From contig NZ_WUTW01000008.1 of the NCBI RefSeq assembly GCF_009831215.1, positions 1 to 64,000 of the forward strand: 64,000 bases of DNA. The letters are read 5' to 3'. Position numbers and translations under genes: made by a program. Shown here in pieces: positions 54,332 to 63,400 of the stretch (within the stretch, counting starts at the first letter, position 1; every line of letters begins with the position of its first letter). Under the pieces are notes generated by a model. The model saw only the letters and a program-made list of their open reading frames with translations. It did no database searches and was not told where the DNA came from. The stretch comes from Actinomadura rayongensis. Its GTDB lineage: Bacteria > Actinomycetota > Actinomycetes > Streptosporangiales > Streptosporangiaceae.

Positions 54332-55092
54332 CGCAGCACGCTGATCATCCGCCAGGCGGCGGCGTCGGTGACGGGCACGTCGCCGAAGTCGCCGTACTGG
54401 GCGGCGATCTCCAGCCGTCCCGACAGCCGGACGGCGGCGGCCAGCTCCGTCGCCGTCCAGAACCGGTAGGGGACGACGTCGCGGATCGTGCGCGGCTCCG
54501 CCCCGGACTCGATCGTCATGACGACGCGGTCCGGGGCGATCTGCGTGACGGGGTCCAGGACGTCCTCGCGCCCGCCCCAGCGCACCGACGCGCGGACGCC
54601 GTCGCGCTCGACCGTCCACGCGGTGCCGACGCTCGGGTCGCCGAGCCGGTCGCGCGGGTGCGACATCTCCACGACGTACAGGCCGCCGGGCGCCAGGTGC
54701 TCGGCGGCGCGGTCCAGGTGGGCGACGAACGCGTCCAGCGTCATGAGGTGGGACGTCGAGTCCAGCATCGTCACGACGAGGTCGAACCGGCGGCCGAGCG
54801 CGAACGCGGTCATGTCGCCGCGCACGACGTCCACCGCGACGCCCTCGCGCGCGGCCCGCTCGCGCGCGTACGCGCACATCGCCGGGTTCAGGTCGAGCGC
54901 GGTTGCGGCCACGCCCCGGCGGGCGAACGCGCGGGCGTGCTCGGCCGGTCCCGCGGCGAGTTCCAGCACCGACCCCGGCGCGCCCGCGCCGTGCCGCCGG
55001 CACCAGGCCAGGACCGCGTCGACCTCCGGTTCGACGTCGCGGAAGGAGCAGGCCAGCTCGTAGGCCCAGGGGTCGTCATAGATGCCGGTCAC
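54298..55092 (-). CDS. SAM-dependent methyltransferase, class I
   Basis: 264 aa from GTG 55092. Rossmann motif I is SVLELAAGPAEHARAF, motif II is ALDLNPAM, and the region RRFDLVVTMLDSTSHLM is typical of small-molecule methyltransferases. Acceptor unknown. It overlaps the upstream ACT-GNAT gene by 17 bases and so is probably translated from the same message. It converges on glyA. Confidence 0.88.
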   Translation of the reverse strand: MTGIYDDPWAYELACSFRDVEPEVDAVLAWCRRHGAGAPGSVLELAAGPAEHARAFARRGVAATALDLNPAMCAYARERAAREGVAVDVVRGDMTAFALGRRFDLVVTMLDSTSHLMTLDAFVAHLDRAAEHLAPGGLYVVEMSHPRDRLGDPSVGTAWTVERDGVRASVRWGGREDVLDPVTQIAPDRVVMTIESGAEPRTIRDVVPYRFWTATELAAAVRLSGRLEIAAQYGDFGDVPVTDAAAWRMISVLRQPSGAQPGIG

Positions 55093-56140
55093 CCCGCAAT
55101 CCTGCCAGGGCGCGCGCGGGCGCCCGGCCGTCCAGCCGCAGCCGGATCTCGACCACGGCCGGCTCCTCGGTGCGCAGCGTCCGGCCGCCGAGCGCGGTGA
55201 GCAGCCGCCGCATCGGGGCGTTCTCGCTGAACGTCGTCGCGCGCAGCTCGACCAGGCCCCGGTCGCGGCCGAGTTCGGCGAGCATCCGGGTGAGCAGCCG
55301 GCCGAGGCCCCGGCCCTGCCAGGCGTCCTCGACGAGGAACGCCAGCTCCGCGACGCCCGGTTCGAGGACGTGGATCAGGTGGGCGAGCGCGAGCACCGAC
55401 CCGTCCGGGCCCTCGGCGACGAGCGTCAGCCCGTGCCACGGCTCGCAGAACCGCTCGATCGCGCGACGCGGCAGCGACGGCTTGGCGCTGAAGTAGCGCA
55501 TCCGCCGCGTCTCCAGCGAGCAGCGGTCGTGCATCGCGGTGATGGCCTCGACGTCGCGGGTCTCGACCGGCCGGACGACGACCGCCGTGCCGTCGCGCAG
55601 CACCACCCGGCGGGACGCGGGCAGCGGCCCGGCGGCGGGCAGCACCGCCCGGACCATCGCGTCGGCGCGGGCCGCCTCGGTGGTCGTGAACGGCAGCCCG
55701 GGCCGGCGCACCAGCACGGCGCGCCGCTGCCCGACCGGCACGACGAGCGCGGCGGGGTCGTCGTCGGCCTCGACGGACGTGGACCAGCGGGCGTCCTGCG
55801 CGCGCAGCAGCTCGGCGAGGACGTCCGGCAGCGTGTGCGGCTCGGCGCGCAGCCGGGCGGCGAGGACGAGCGCGCGGGTCGTCTCGTCCACCAGCTCGCG
55901 CGGCCGGGCGGGGGCGACGGCGGTGCGCAGCGCGCCCGCGCCCGCGAGCGCGCGGCCGAGGTCGTCGGCCGCCGTGGCGCCGCCCGGGACGTCGACGATG
56001 AACTCGTCGACCACGCCGTCGGCGCCGAGCTGGACCGAGAGCCCGAGGATGTTGGCGCCGCGCCGGGCCAGCGCGGCGGTGAGCAGGGCCAGCCGGCCCG
56101 GACGGTCCTCGATCTCGGCGCGGACGCGCAGCAACGGCAT
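55076..56140 (-). CDS. ACT-domain GNAT acetyltransferase (amino-acid-regulated type)
   Basis: 354 aa from ATG 56140, supported by GGAAGGAA upstream (ATG 56182 is an alternative). The N-terminal ACT domain (~1-75: VRAEIEDRPGRLALLTAALA, RRGANILGLSVQL) is followed by a linker domain and a C-terminal GNAT (~190-345: RPVETRDVEAITAMHDRCS, FLVEDAWQGRGLGRLLTRML). ACT-GNAT proteins of actinomycetes are known lysine acetyltransferases whose activity is set by free amino acids such as Asn or Cys. Targets such as acyl-CoA synthetases are typical. A matching role is inferred here. Confidence 0.88.
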   Translation of the reverse strand: MPLLRVRAEIEDRPGRLALLTAALARRGANILGLSVQLGADGVVDEFIVDVPGGATAADDLGRALAGAGALRTAVAPARPRELVDETTRALVLAARLRAEPHTLPDVLAELLRAQDARWSTSVEADDDPAALVVPVGQRRAVLVRRPGLPFTTTEAARADAMVRAVLPAAGPLPASRRVVLRDGTAVVVRPVETRDVEAITAMHDRCSLETRRMRYFSAKPSLPRRAIERFCEPWHGLTLVAEGPDGSVLALAHLIHVLEPGVAELAFLVEDAWQGRGLGRLLTRMLAELGRDRGLVELRATTFSENAPMRRLLTALGGRTLRTEEPAVVEIRLRLDGRAPARALAGLRGDRHL

Positions 56141-56251
56141 GGGAACGTTCCTTCCGGTGACGGTGAACGTGTACTGACTCACCTTGACCGTGAGGTGTTA
56201 CGGATTCGCTACGCGGCCGTGAGCTGATGGTTTCACATACCGGACAAGGGC

Positions 56252-56280
56252 TTGAGCGCCCGGCCTCCAGCGCCTAGCGT
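56252..56280 (+). promoter_or_regulatory. Sigma-A-type promoter of the CMD gene (leaderless)
   Basis: -35 TTGAGC (56252-56257), a 17-bp spacer and -10 TAGCGT (56275-56280). The GTG at 56288 lies 7 bases after the -10, so the transcript should begin at or beside the start codon. Confidence 0.65.
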
Positions 56281-56287
56281 GCAAGGG

Positions 56288-56935
56288 GTGATCGAGCCTC
56301 TGCGCGATGGCCGTCCGGATCAGCACCCCGACGGCGGGCGGCTGCCCGCCTTGCGTCCCGCACTCCTCAGCGAGGAGCAGCGCGACGTCTACACCGCCAT
56401 CACGGAGGGGCCGCGCGGGGACCGTGCCGCGCCGTTCGCCGTGGCCGACGAGGAGGGCAGGCTGCACGGCCCGTTCAACGCCATGCTCTACAGCCCGCAC
56501 GTCGGGATGCCGCTGCAGGAGCTGGGCGCCGCGCTCCGCCACCGCACGGCGTTCACCCGGCGCGAGCGGGAGATCGCGACGCTCGTCGTCGCCGAGCACT
56601 GGCGGTCGGACTTCGAGTGGTACGCGCACGAGCGGCTCGGCCGCAGCGCCGGGCTCACCGAGGCCGAGCTGGACGCGCTGCGCGCGGGCCGCGCGCCGCT
56701 GCTGGCCGACGTCCGCGAGCGCGTGGTGTACGAGGCGGCCCGGCAGCTCGCCGCCGACGGCGACCTCGGCGACGCCGTCCACACCGAGGCCATCGCGGCG
56801 CTCGGCCGCGCGGCGCTGGTCGAGCTGGTGACGCTCGTCGGCTATTACGCGGGGCTGGCGCTGCAGATGCGCGTGTTCCGGACGGGCGTCCCGGCGGGGG
56901 AGAAGGCGCCCGACTGGCCGGCCCGCGATGCGTGA
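56288..56935 (+). CDS. Carboxymuconolactone decarboxylase/AhpD-like family protein
   Basis: 215 aa from GTG 56288. The CMD-type all-helical fold is seen in LHGPFNAMLYSPHVGMPLQELG and REREIATLVVAEHWRSDFEW followed by HERLGRSAGLTEAELDALRAG. It lacks the CxxC that gives AhpD peroxidase-type activity: the equivalent segment reads EHWRSDFEW. It is therefore a non-redox member of unknown function. A promoter immediately upstream predicts a leaderless message. The downstream GNAT overlaps by 4 bases. Confidence 0.87.
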   Translation: MIEPLRDGRPDQHPDGGRLPALRPALLSEEQRDVYTAITEGPRGDRAAPFAVADEEGRLHGPFNAMLYSPHVGMPLQELGAALRHRTAFTRREREIATLVVAEHWRSDFEWYAHERLGRSAGLTEAELDALRAGRAPLLADVRERVVYEAARQLAADGDLGDAVHTEAIAALGRAALVELVTLVGYYAGLALQMRVFRTGVPAGEKAPDWPARDA

Positions 56936-57531
56936 CGTCGATGCGTGACGTGCTGCGCACGGCCCGGCTGACGCTGACGCCCGTGAGCATGAGCGACCGC
57001 CGCCGGCTGCTCGCGCACTGGACCGGGCCGCTCGTCCGGCCGCACCTGTTCGGGGCGCGCGGCGTGACCGGGCCGGAGGTCACCGAGATCATCGCGGCCA
57101 GCGAGCGCGGGTTCGCGCTGCACGGCTACGGCCTGTGGACGCTGCGCCCGGCCGGGGGCGGGCCGCTGCTCGGCGTCGCCGGGCTGCGCGCGCACGGCGA
57201 CGGCGCCGCCGAGATCGTCTGGAGCCTGGAGCCCGACCGGTGGGGTCGCGGGCTCGCCGAGGAGGCCGCCGGGGCGCTGCTCGGCCACGCGTTCACCGCG
57301 ACGGGCCTGCGCCGCGTCACCGCCGAGGTCGACGGGGCGGTGACGGCCGAGGTCGCCGGACGGCTCGGGATGCGCCGCGTCCGGCACGACCCGGACGGCG
57401 CGGTGCACTTCGCCGCCGACCGCGCGGACACCGGTCACGCCGACAGCATCGCCTCGATCTCCCGTGCCGGGGTGGCGCCCGCGATCATCTCGCCGCTCTC
57501 GAACACCAGCGTGGGCGTCGAGACGATCTGA
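56932..57531 (+). CDS. GNAT acetyltransferase
   Basis: 199 aa from GTG 56932, coupled to the CMD gene (GTGA); ATG 56941 is an alternative. The GNAT fold spans ~7-160: RTARLTLTPVSMSDRRRLL, EIVWSLEPDRWGRGLAEEAA (acetyl-CoA loop) and TGLRRVTAEVDGAVTAEVAGRLGMRRV. It belongs to the RimJ/RimL-like group. The last ~32 residues are antisense to the 3' end of the DsbC-like gene (97-bp overlap) and look unlike a normal GNAT end. They may result from loss of an earlier stop. Confidence 0.82.
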   Translation: MTSMRDVLRTARLTLTPVSMSDRRRLLAHWTGPLVRPHLFGARGVTGPEVTEIIAASERGFALHGYGLWTLRPAGGGPLLGVAGLRAHGDGAAEIVWSLEPDRWGRGLAEEAAGALLGHAFTATGLRRVTAEVDGAVTAEVAGRLGMRRVRHDPDGAVHFAADRADTGHADSIASISRAGVAPAIISPLSNTSVGVETI

Positions 57532-57869
57532 AGCTCCTCGGCGGCCAGCCGGAGCCGGGCGAGCGGCGTGTGCGGGTCCGGGTCGTCCGGCGGCGGCGTC
57601 TCGTCGGTCATCCACGCGTACCAGGCGGCGGCGCGGTCGGGCGCGGCCCAGATCCGCCGGGCCGTGTCGTCGGACCCCGGATAGATCTCCAGCGGCAGCA
57701 GCAGCGTGTGGACGGTCACGTCCCCGACGCGCGACAGTTCGTCGCGGACCAGCGCGCGCGTGTTCGGGTCGCGCGGGTCGCCGAACAGCGCGAGCCGCCG
57801 CGACCCGTCGCCGCGCACGTCGGTGAAGGCCAGGTCGAGCGGCAGCTCGCCGAACCGCACATCCGCCAT
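57435..57869 (-). CDS. Cysteine-free DsbC/thioredoxin-fold protein
   Basis: 144 aa from ATG 57869. The pattern follows DsbC/DsbG-type thioredoxin folds: RRLALFGDPRDPNTRALV where the active CxxC would be (here DPNT), then VTVHTLLLPLEIYPGSDDTA, RRIWAAPDRAAAWYAWMTD (usual IWCA is IWAA), and STPTLVFESGEMIAGATP with the conserved cis-Pro. There is no cysteine and no signal peptide, so it cannot be a thiol oxidoreductase of the periplasmic type. A cytosolic binding or chaperone role is possible. Confidence 0.8.
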   Translation of the reverse strand: MADVRFGELPLDLAFTDVRGDGSRRLALFGDPRDPNTRALVRDELSRVGDVTVHTLLLPLEIYPGSDDTARRIWAAPDRAAAWYAWMTDETPPPDDPDPHTPLARLRLAAEELQIVSTPTLVFESGEMIAGATPAREIEAMLSA

Positions 57870-57949
57870 GTCCGATCCCCCCGAAGTCGGTACCCGGGGG
57901 ATGTACCCGGCTCGTGCGGGCGGGAATCTCCGCAGGTCAGCGGCGCGTC

Positions 57950-58522
57950 TCAGCGGCGCACGTGGGCGATGGCGGCGGCGCGGTCGCGCACGAACTCCTC
58001 GGGGTCGCCCGCGGCCATCCCGGCGATCTTCCCGCCGAACTGGCCGTAGCCGCTGTAGGACGCGGCGAACAGCGCGGCGTACCGGATGCGGGCGTCCCCG
58101 TCGGCGAGCGCGGCGGCGATCCGGCGGTGGACGTCGTCGTCGAACTCGTGGGCGGCGAGGCCGAGGCGCAGCAGCGCCTGGCCGCGGGCGCGGGCGTCGG
58201 GCGCGTCGTCCACCGCCGCGCACAGCTCCTTGACCGTCCACGCGTCCAGCGCCTCGGCGGCCTGCGCGGCGACGGCCTCCACCGCCTGGCGTCCGCCCGC
58301 CAGCCGGTAGTGGCCGATGCCGAACATCGCGTCCTCGCCGTAGTGCAGGGCGGGGCCGTCCGCCTGCCAGGTGACCCGGCCGTCGGTTCCGGTGGCGCGG
58401 TCGCGTTCGGTGACGCCGGTCATGGGCCAGCGCAGGAGCTGCGCGAGGGCGTCCACGTCCTCGACCGTCGTTCCGGGGCGGAGCACGCGCCGCGGCGTCT
58501 GGAAAAGATCACTGCTGGGCAT
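57950..58522 (-). CDS. Hypothetical protein with HEAT-like helical repeats
   Basis: 190 aa from ATG 58522. After an N-terminal region (VLRPGTTVEDVDALAQLLRW, VTWQADGPALHYGEDAMFGI) the second half is helical with HEAT-like character (ARARGQALLRLGLAAHEFDD, RIRYAALFAASYSGYGQFGG). It has no signal peptide or membrane helix. I do not recognise a family with a known function. It lies 80 bp downstream of the DsbC-like gene's start region on the same strand, likely as a separate or upstream cistron. Confidence 0.7.
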   Translation of the reverse strand: MPSSDLFQTPRRVLRPGTTVEDVDALAQLLRWPMTGVTERDRATGTDGRVTWQADGPALHYGEDAMFGIGHYRLAGGRQAVEAVAAQAAEALDAWTVKELCAAVDDAPDARARGQALLRLGLAAHEFDDDVHRRIAAALADGDARIRYAALFAASYSGYGQFGGKIAGMAAGDPEEFVRDRAAAIAHVRR

Positions 58523-58597
58523 GCGGGGCATTGTGCAGCCGTGACCGGGCCGTCCGCCACCGGAACGCGACAACCGGGCATGATCGGCGCGGTCCGC

Positions 58598-59371
58598 TCA
58601 ATTGATCTCGCGCCGGTTCAGCCGGACCAGACCGGCCGCGAGCGGGACCACGAGCCACACCGCGAGCGCCGTCGCGAGCCGTGCCCACTCGCCGGAGGTG
58701 ACGCCGACGTCGCTCAGCGGCTCGGTCGCCCGGTTCAGGTCGATCCAGCCGAGCGGGCCGCGCAGCCGGTGGACGGTCTGGGTGAGCGTCGTCAGCGCGA
58801 CGGGCAGCACGAAGTTCAGCGTGATCGCGAGCGGGGTGTTCATCAGCAGCATCCCGAACGCCATCCCGGTGAGGACGTTGGCGACGGCGAGGAACGCGGC
58901 CGTCCCGACGACGAACAGCGGCAGGTGCCAGGAGCCCTCGGACCGGCCGGCGAGCCCGCCGGCGCCGCGTCCCGCGACGGCCGTGCCGAGCGTGACCGGC
59001 AGGGACGCCAGCCCGAGCACCGCCCCGGCGAGGAGCTTGGCGACGGCGACCCGCCACCGGACGGGCACGAGCGCGAACGTCGTCAGCGCCGTCCGCTGCG
59101 ACCACTCGGCGGTCACCGCGAGGATCCCGACGACGGGCAGCAGGAGCTGCGGGCCGAGCTGCGCGATGGAGAACATGTCCTGGAGGCCCTGGTCGCGGCC
59201 GGGCGAGGTGGCGATGACGATCGGCACGGCGACGACGCCGGTCAGCGCGACGAGCACGAGCAGCCAGCGGCCCGCGCGCGTGTCGGTCATCTTGCGGAGT
59301 TCGACGCCGGTGAGCCGGGCCAGGGACGGCCGGGGCGGCGCGACGGCGGGGGAGGCGGCGAGGGCGGTCAT
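58598..59371 (-). CDS. ABC transporter permease (ABC-2 type)
   Basis: 257 aa from ATG 59371. Six hydrophobic segments are seen, including RWLLVLVALTGVVAVPIVIA, LLPVVGILAVTAEWSQRTAL (the E-W-S-Q-R-T motif typical of ABC-2 permeases) and LFVVGTAAFLAVANVLTGMA. It forms the membrane part of an exporter with the upstream ATPase, overlapping it by 4 bases (ATGA). Substrate unknown. Confidence 0.88.
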   Translation of the reverse strand: MTALAASPAVAPPRPSLARLTGVELRKMTDTRAGRWLLVLVALTGVVAVPIVIATSPGRDQGLQDMFSIAQLGPQLLLPVVGILAVTAEWSQRTALTTFALVPVRWRVAVAKLLAGAVLGLASLPVTLGTAVAGRGAGGLAGRSEGSWHLPLFVVGTAAFLAVANVLTGMAFGMLLMNTPLAITLNFVLPVALTTLTQTVHRLRGPLGWIDLNRATEPLSDVGVTSGEWARLATALAVWLVVPLAAGLVRLNRREIN

Positions 59372-60258
59372 GCGACGGGCTCCCGGTCGGCGGTGAGGGA
59401 CAGGAACAGGTCTTCCAGGCCGTCCCCGGCGGGCCGCAGCTCCACCAGGACGGCCCCGGCCGCCGCGGCGGCGCGGCCCACCCGCGCCGCGTCGGCGGCG
59501 ACGGTGAACGCGCCGGACGCGTCCGGCGTCGCGGGCAGCCCGGCGGCGGCCAGCGCGGCGCCGAGGGCCGCCGGGTCGAGGCCGCGCACGAACGTCCCGG
59601 TGCGGCCGGCCAGCAGGTCGGCGGCGGTGCCCTGCGCGACGACGCGGCCCCGCGCGACGACGACGAACCGGTCCGCGACCGCCTCGACCTCCCGCAGCAG
59701 GTGCGAGGACAGCAGCACCGTGCCGCCCTTGTCGGCGAACCCGCGCAGCAGCGTCCGCATCCAGCGGATGCCCTCGGGGTCCAGGCCGTTGGCGGGCTCG
59801 TCCAGGATCAGGACGGACGGGTCGCCGAGCAGCGCCTGCGCGATCCCGAGCCGCTGCCGCATCCCGAGCGAGTACGCCCGGACGGGCCGCCGCGCGGCCT
59901 TGCCCGCGAGGCCCACCATGTCGAGCATCGCGTCCGCGCGCCGGGGCGGGACGCCGATGAGCCGGGCGGTGAGGGCGAGCGTCTCGCGTCCGGTCCGGCC
60001 GCCGTGCTGGGCGGACGGGTCGAGCAGCGCGCCGACGTGCCGGGCCGGGTTGGCGATCTTCCGGTACTCGGTGCCCGCGACGGTCGCGGTCCCGGTCGTC
60101 GGCGGCGTCATCCCGCAGATCATCCGCATGGTCGTGGACTTTCCGGCGCCGTTCGGGCCGAGGAACCCGGTGACGGTGCCGGGCGCGCACGCGAACGTCA
60201 TCCCGTGGACGGCCGTGACGTCCCCGTACCGCTTGCTGAGGCCGGTCACTTCGATCAT
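59368..60258 (-). CDS. ABC transporter ATP-binding protein
   Basis: 296 aa from ATG 60258. Walker A is LGPNGAGKSTTMRM, signature is YSLGMRQRLGIAQALL, Walker B is VLILDEPANGLDPEG and the H-loop is LLSSHLLREVE. The last ~75 residues are an accessory domain typical of CcmA/DrrA-like exporters. It energises the ABC-2 permease. DrrA-like pairs often export antibiotics or lipids; no such cluster is nearby. It is divergent from the 1132-aa gene. Confidence 0.92.
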   Translation of the reverse strand: MIEVTGLSKRYGDVTAVHGMTFACAPGTVTGFLGPNGAGKSTTMRMICGMTPPTTGTATVAGTEYRKIANPARHVGALLDPSAQHGGRTGRETLALTARLIGVPPRRADAMLDMVGLAGKAARRPVRAYSLGMRQRLGIAQALLGDPSVLILDEPANGLDPEGIRWMRTLLRGFADKGGTVLLSSHLLREVEAVADRFVVVARGRVVAQGTAADLLAGRTGTFVRGLDPAALGAALAAAGLPATPDASGAFTVAADAARVGRAAAAAGAVLVELRPAGDGLEDLFLSLTADREPVA

Positions 60259-60404
60259 GTGCTCCAGCCTCGCCGGGACGCCCGGCCCGCGGCATCGCCC
60301 GAAGGTCGGCGGCGCCGGGCCGAAAGTAGCGTCCGGGCCGAACCGGAGTGGCGCGCGGAGCGTCCACAGTCCCGTACCCGCCGCGATCATGGAAGGCTGC
60401 TCCC

Positions 60405-63400
60405 GTGCCCCTGCCCCCGCCCGACGCCGTCTGGTCCGAGGCCGCCGCGATGGCCGTCCTCGCCGCCGCCGTTCCCGAGCTGTCCCACGCGGGATTCGAC
60501 GTGCGGCCGGACGGGCTGCGGCTGCGCGACACCGGGGACGGCTGGTGGGCGATCACGCGGATCGCGGGCGGGCGCGCGGTCCTGTACGGCAGCGGGCGGG
60601 CGGCCTTCCACACGCCGCCCGTGGACGTCCTCGCCGGAGGACCGGACTGGCTCCCGTGGGACCTGCTCACCGGGCTCCTGGACGAGGATTCCGGGCTGGG
60701 CTTCGTCCGGTGGTGGGACGGCACATCCTGGTCCCACGCGCCGCTCCCGGAGCGTTTCGCGGACAGCGTCGCCTACATGGACGGCACCACCGAGGACCTC
60801 TACTTCGACCTGGCCGACGTGGACGACCCCGGTACGGCCCTGGAAGCCCTGCTGAAGGCCGCGCGGGCCGGGACCGTGGACCGGGCCGTCATCGCGCCGT
60901 TGGCGGACGCACCGGACATCTCGGCCGCCCTCGCCGTCGCCGCCCGGACGGGCGTGGCCCCCGGCTCGGCGCGTCCGGAGATCCCGGCGGGGACGGGCGA
61001 GCCGCCGGGCCGCCGCGTCCCGCTCGCCGATCCCGCCCAGGCCGGCGGCGTGATCGCACTCGCGATGCGCGACGCGGCCGAACGCGAGCGGCCCGCGCCC
61101 GCGCCGGGCCCGAAGCTGGACGCGGTCGTCGCGCGGGCGCGTGACGGCGCGATCACGGCCGCGTACGTCGGCCACGAGCGGCGCGGGTTCACCTACGCCG
61201 CCGCGTCCGGCGGCTGGCTCGACCCCGAGCTGTCCGACCTGCTGACGGCCTGGCGGGAGGCCGAGGCCGATCCCGAGCGGGGCCGCTGGACGCACGCCCG
61301 GGTCTGGGTCGCGGGCGACGCCGTCACGGTCGAGCGCGTCTACGACCACCTTCCGGCGTGGTGGGAGAACGACCACCTGCACGAGGCGCAGATCGACGCC
61401 CTGCGCGCCGAGATCGCCGGCCGCGCCCCCGACTGGCGACCGTCCTGGACGGGCCTGCTCGACGCGGACCTGCTGCGCACCGGCGTGCCGCCCGAAATGT
61501 GCTGGCGCCCCCGCGCGGCGCCGGACGCCGCGACCCTGCTGCGCACCGGCGGGCTGCGGACGGCGCCGCGCGAGGTCTGGGAGGCCGTGCGCTCCGAGGC
61601 GGTCGCGCTGGCCCGCGCCGACGCGGCGGACCTGGCCGCGCTCGTCGCGGCGGAGCCCGCCGGGCCCCGTCCGGACGGCGAGCGGACCCGGTGGCTGTGG
61701 CTCCGCATGCTCGCCGACGCCGGGGCCGTGCTCCCCGCCGCCTGGTTCGCGACGGTCGGCGCGCGCTGCCCGGAACCGGCGCTGCGGCGGCTGCTGGAGC
61801 GGGCCGCGCTCGCGCCCGGCGCGTCGGCCGCCGACGTGCCGCGCGACGTCGCCCGCACCGCCGAGCCCGAGCCCGGCCGCGACCCGGGCTGGGGCGCCGG
61901 GACGGACTTCGCCGCGTTCCGCCTGGACGCCGAAAGCTTCCGGACGGTGTTCTCCCTGCGTCTCGGCCGGTTCCTCCGGGAGATCGGGACGTACGCCAAC
62001 GTCGACTACACGACCGTCCTGGACCGGATCCAGACGGCGCCGGACCCGGTCCCCGCCCTGTTGCGCGCCCGGATCGACGCCGCGCGCGAGCGGGCGGCGC
62101 GCGGCGGCCTGCCCGCCCTGGACGACGGCCTCGCCGAACTCGCGCCCGCCGCCTCCGCGGGCCTCCCCGACGTCGCCGACGGCCGCACGGTCACCGACCC
62201 CGTGGACGCCCTGGCCGCCGCGCTGCGCACCGGTCTGCCCGCCGAGCTGACCTTCCCGTTCGGACGGCCCGTGCCCGTCCGGGCGACCCACCCGGTGATG
62301 GTCGTCCAGCACGGCGACCGGCTGACCGTCACCGACGACTACCTGCGCCGCGCCCGCGTCTACGGCCCGGACGGCGAACTGCTCGCCGAGTCCGTCCCCG
62401 TGCCGTCTTTGTTCCCCGACCGGAGGCCCCCGGCGCGGTACGACGGCCCGCTGTTCTGGCACGACGGGACGGCCCTGCGCGCGTCCTCCTACGACCGGGC
62501 GGCGGGCGCGTGGCGCACGCTGCGCGTCGACGGCCTCACCGACGACCGCGACGCGCTGCTCACCCGCGACCCGGACACCGCCGCCCTCGGCCCCGAACCG
62601 GCGGCGACCGCCGAGGTGACGTTCCCCGGCGCCGACCGGCCCACGACCGTGCGCGCCGGGGACGGGTGGCTGAGCCTGCACGCCCCGGACGGCACCGCGA
62701 CCGTCCGGGTGCCGTTCGGGATCGTCCAGGCCGTCGCGCGGGACGGGGCGCCCGTCCCGCCGCCCGGCTGGTGGCCGCATCTGCGCCCGGTGGACCCGGC
62801 CGGGTCGGCCGCGCTGCGCCGGGTCGGCCCCGCCGCCGCGCGGGAGCTGGCCGAGGCGGCCCTGATCGGCCCGCTGGAGGCCGCGCGGCGGCTGGACGCC
62901 CTGCTGCCCGAGATCACCGATCCGGGCCTGCGGACGGCCGTCCTGGACCAGGCCGCGCTGGCGGCGCGCTGCCTGCGCCGGAGCGCCGCGCTGGGCCTGC
63001 CGGGCGTCCCGGACCTGCTGGCGCCCGCGCCCGGCCTGCCCGTCCGCCGGTTCACCGGGATCGTCGCGGGCGGACGCGCGCTGGCGGACGCCCTGGAGAA
63101 CGCGATGCGAAGCGAGCCGGGACGCGTCCACGTCACCGACCTCCCCGACCTCGACCGCCGTCCGCTGCCGTTCCTGCGGCTCGGCGCGCTGGCGCTCGGC
63201 ACCGTCTGGCCGTGGGTCACGCCGTACGCGCGCTTCCGCGATCTGGACGAGCTGCGCGCGTGGGCGTCGACCCCGCTCGGCGACGGCACCGGCCGATGGT
63301 CGGAAGTGCGGCTCACGGGACCCGGCGACGGTCACAGTGACGGACACGGCGGCGAGGTGTGGCGCCTGCCGGACTCGGCGCTGGTCATCCTGCGCGGCGA

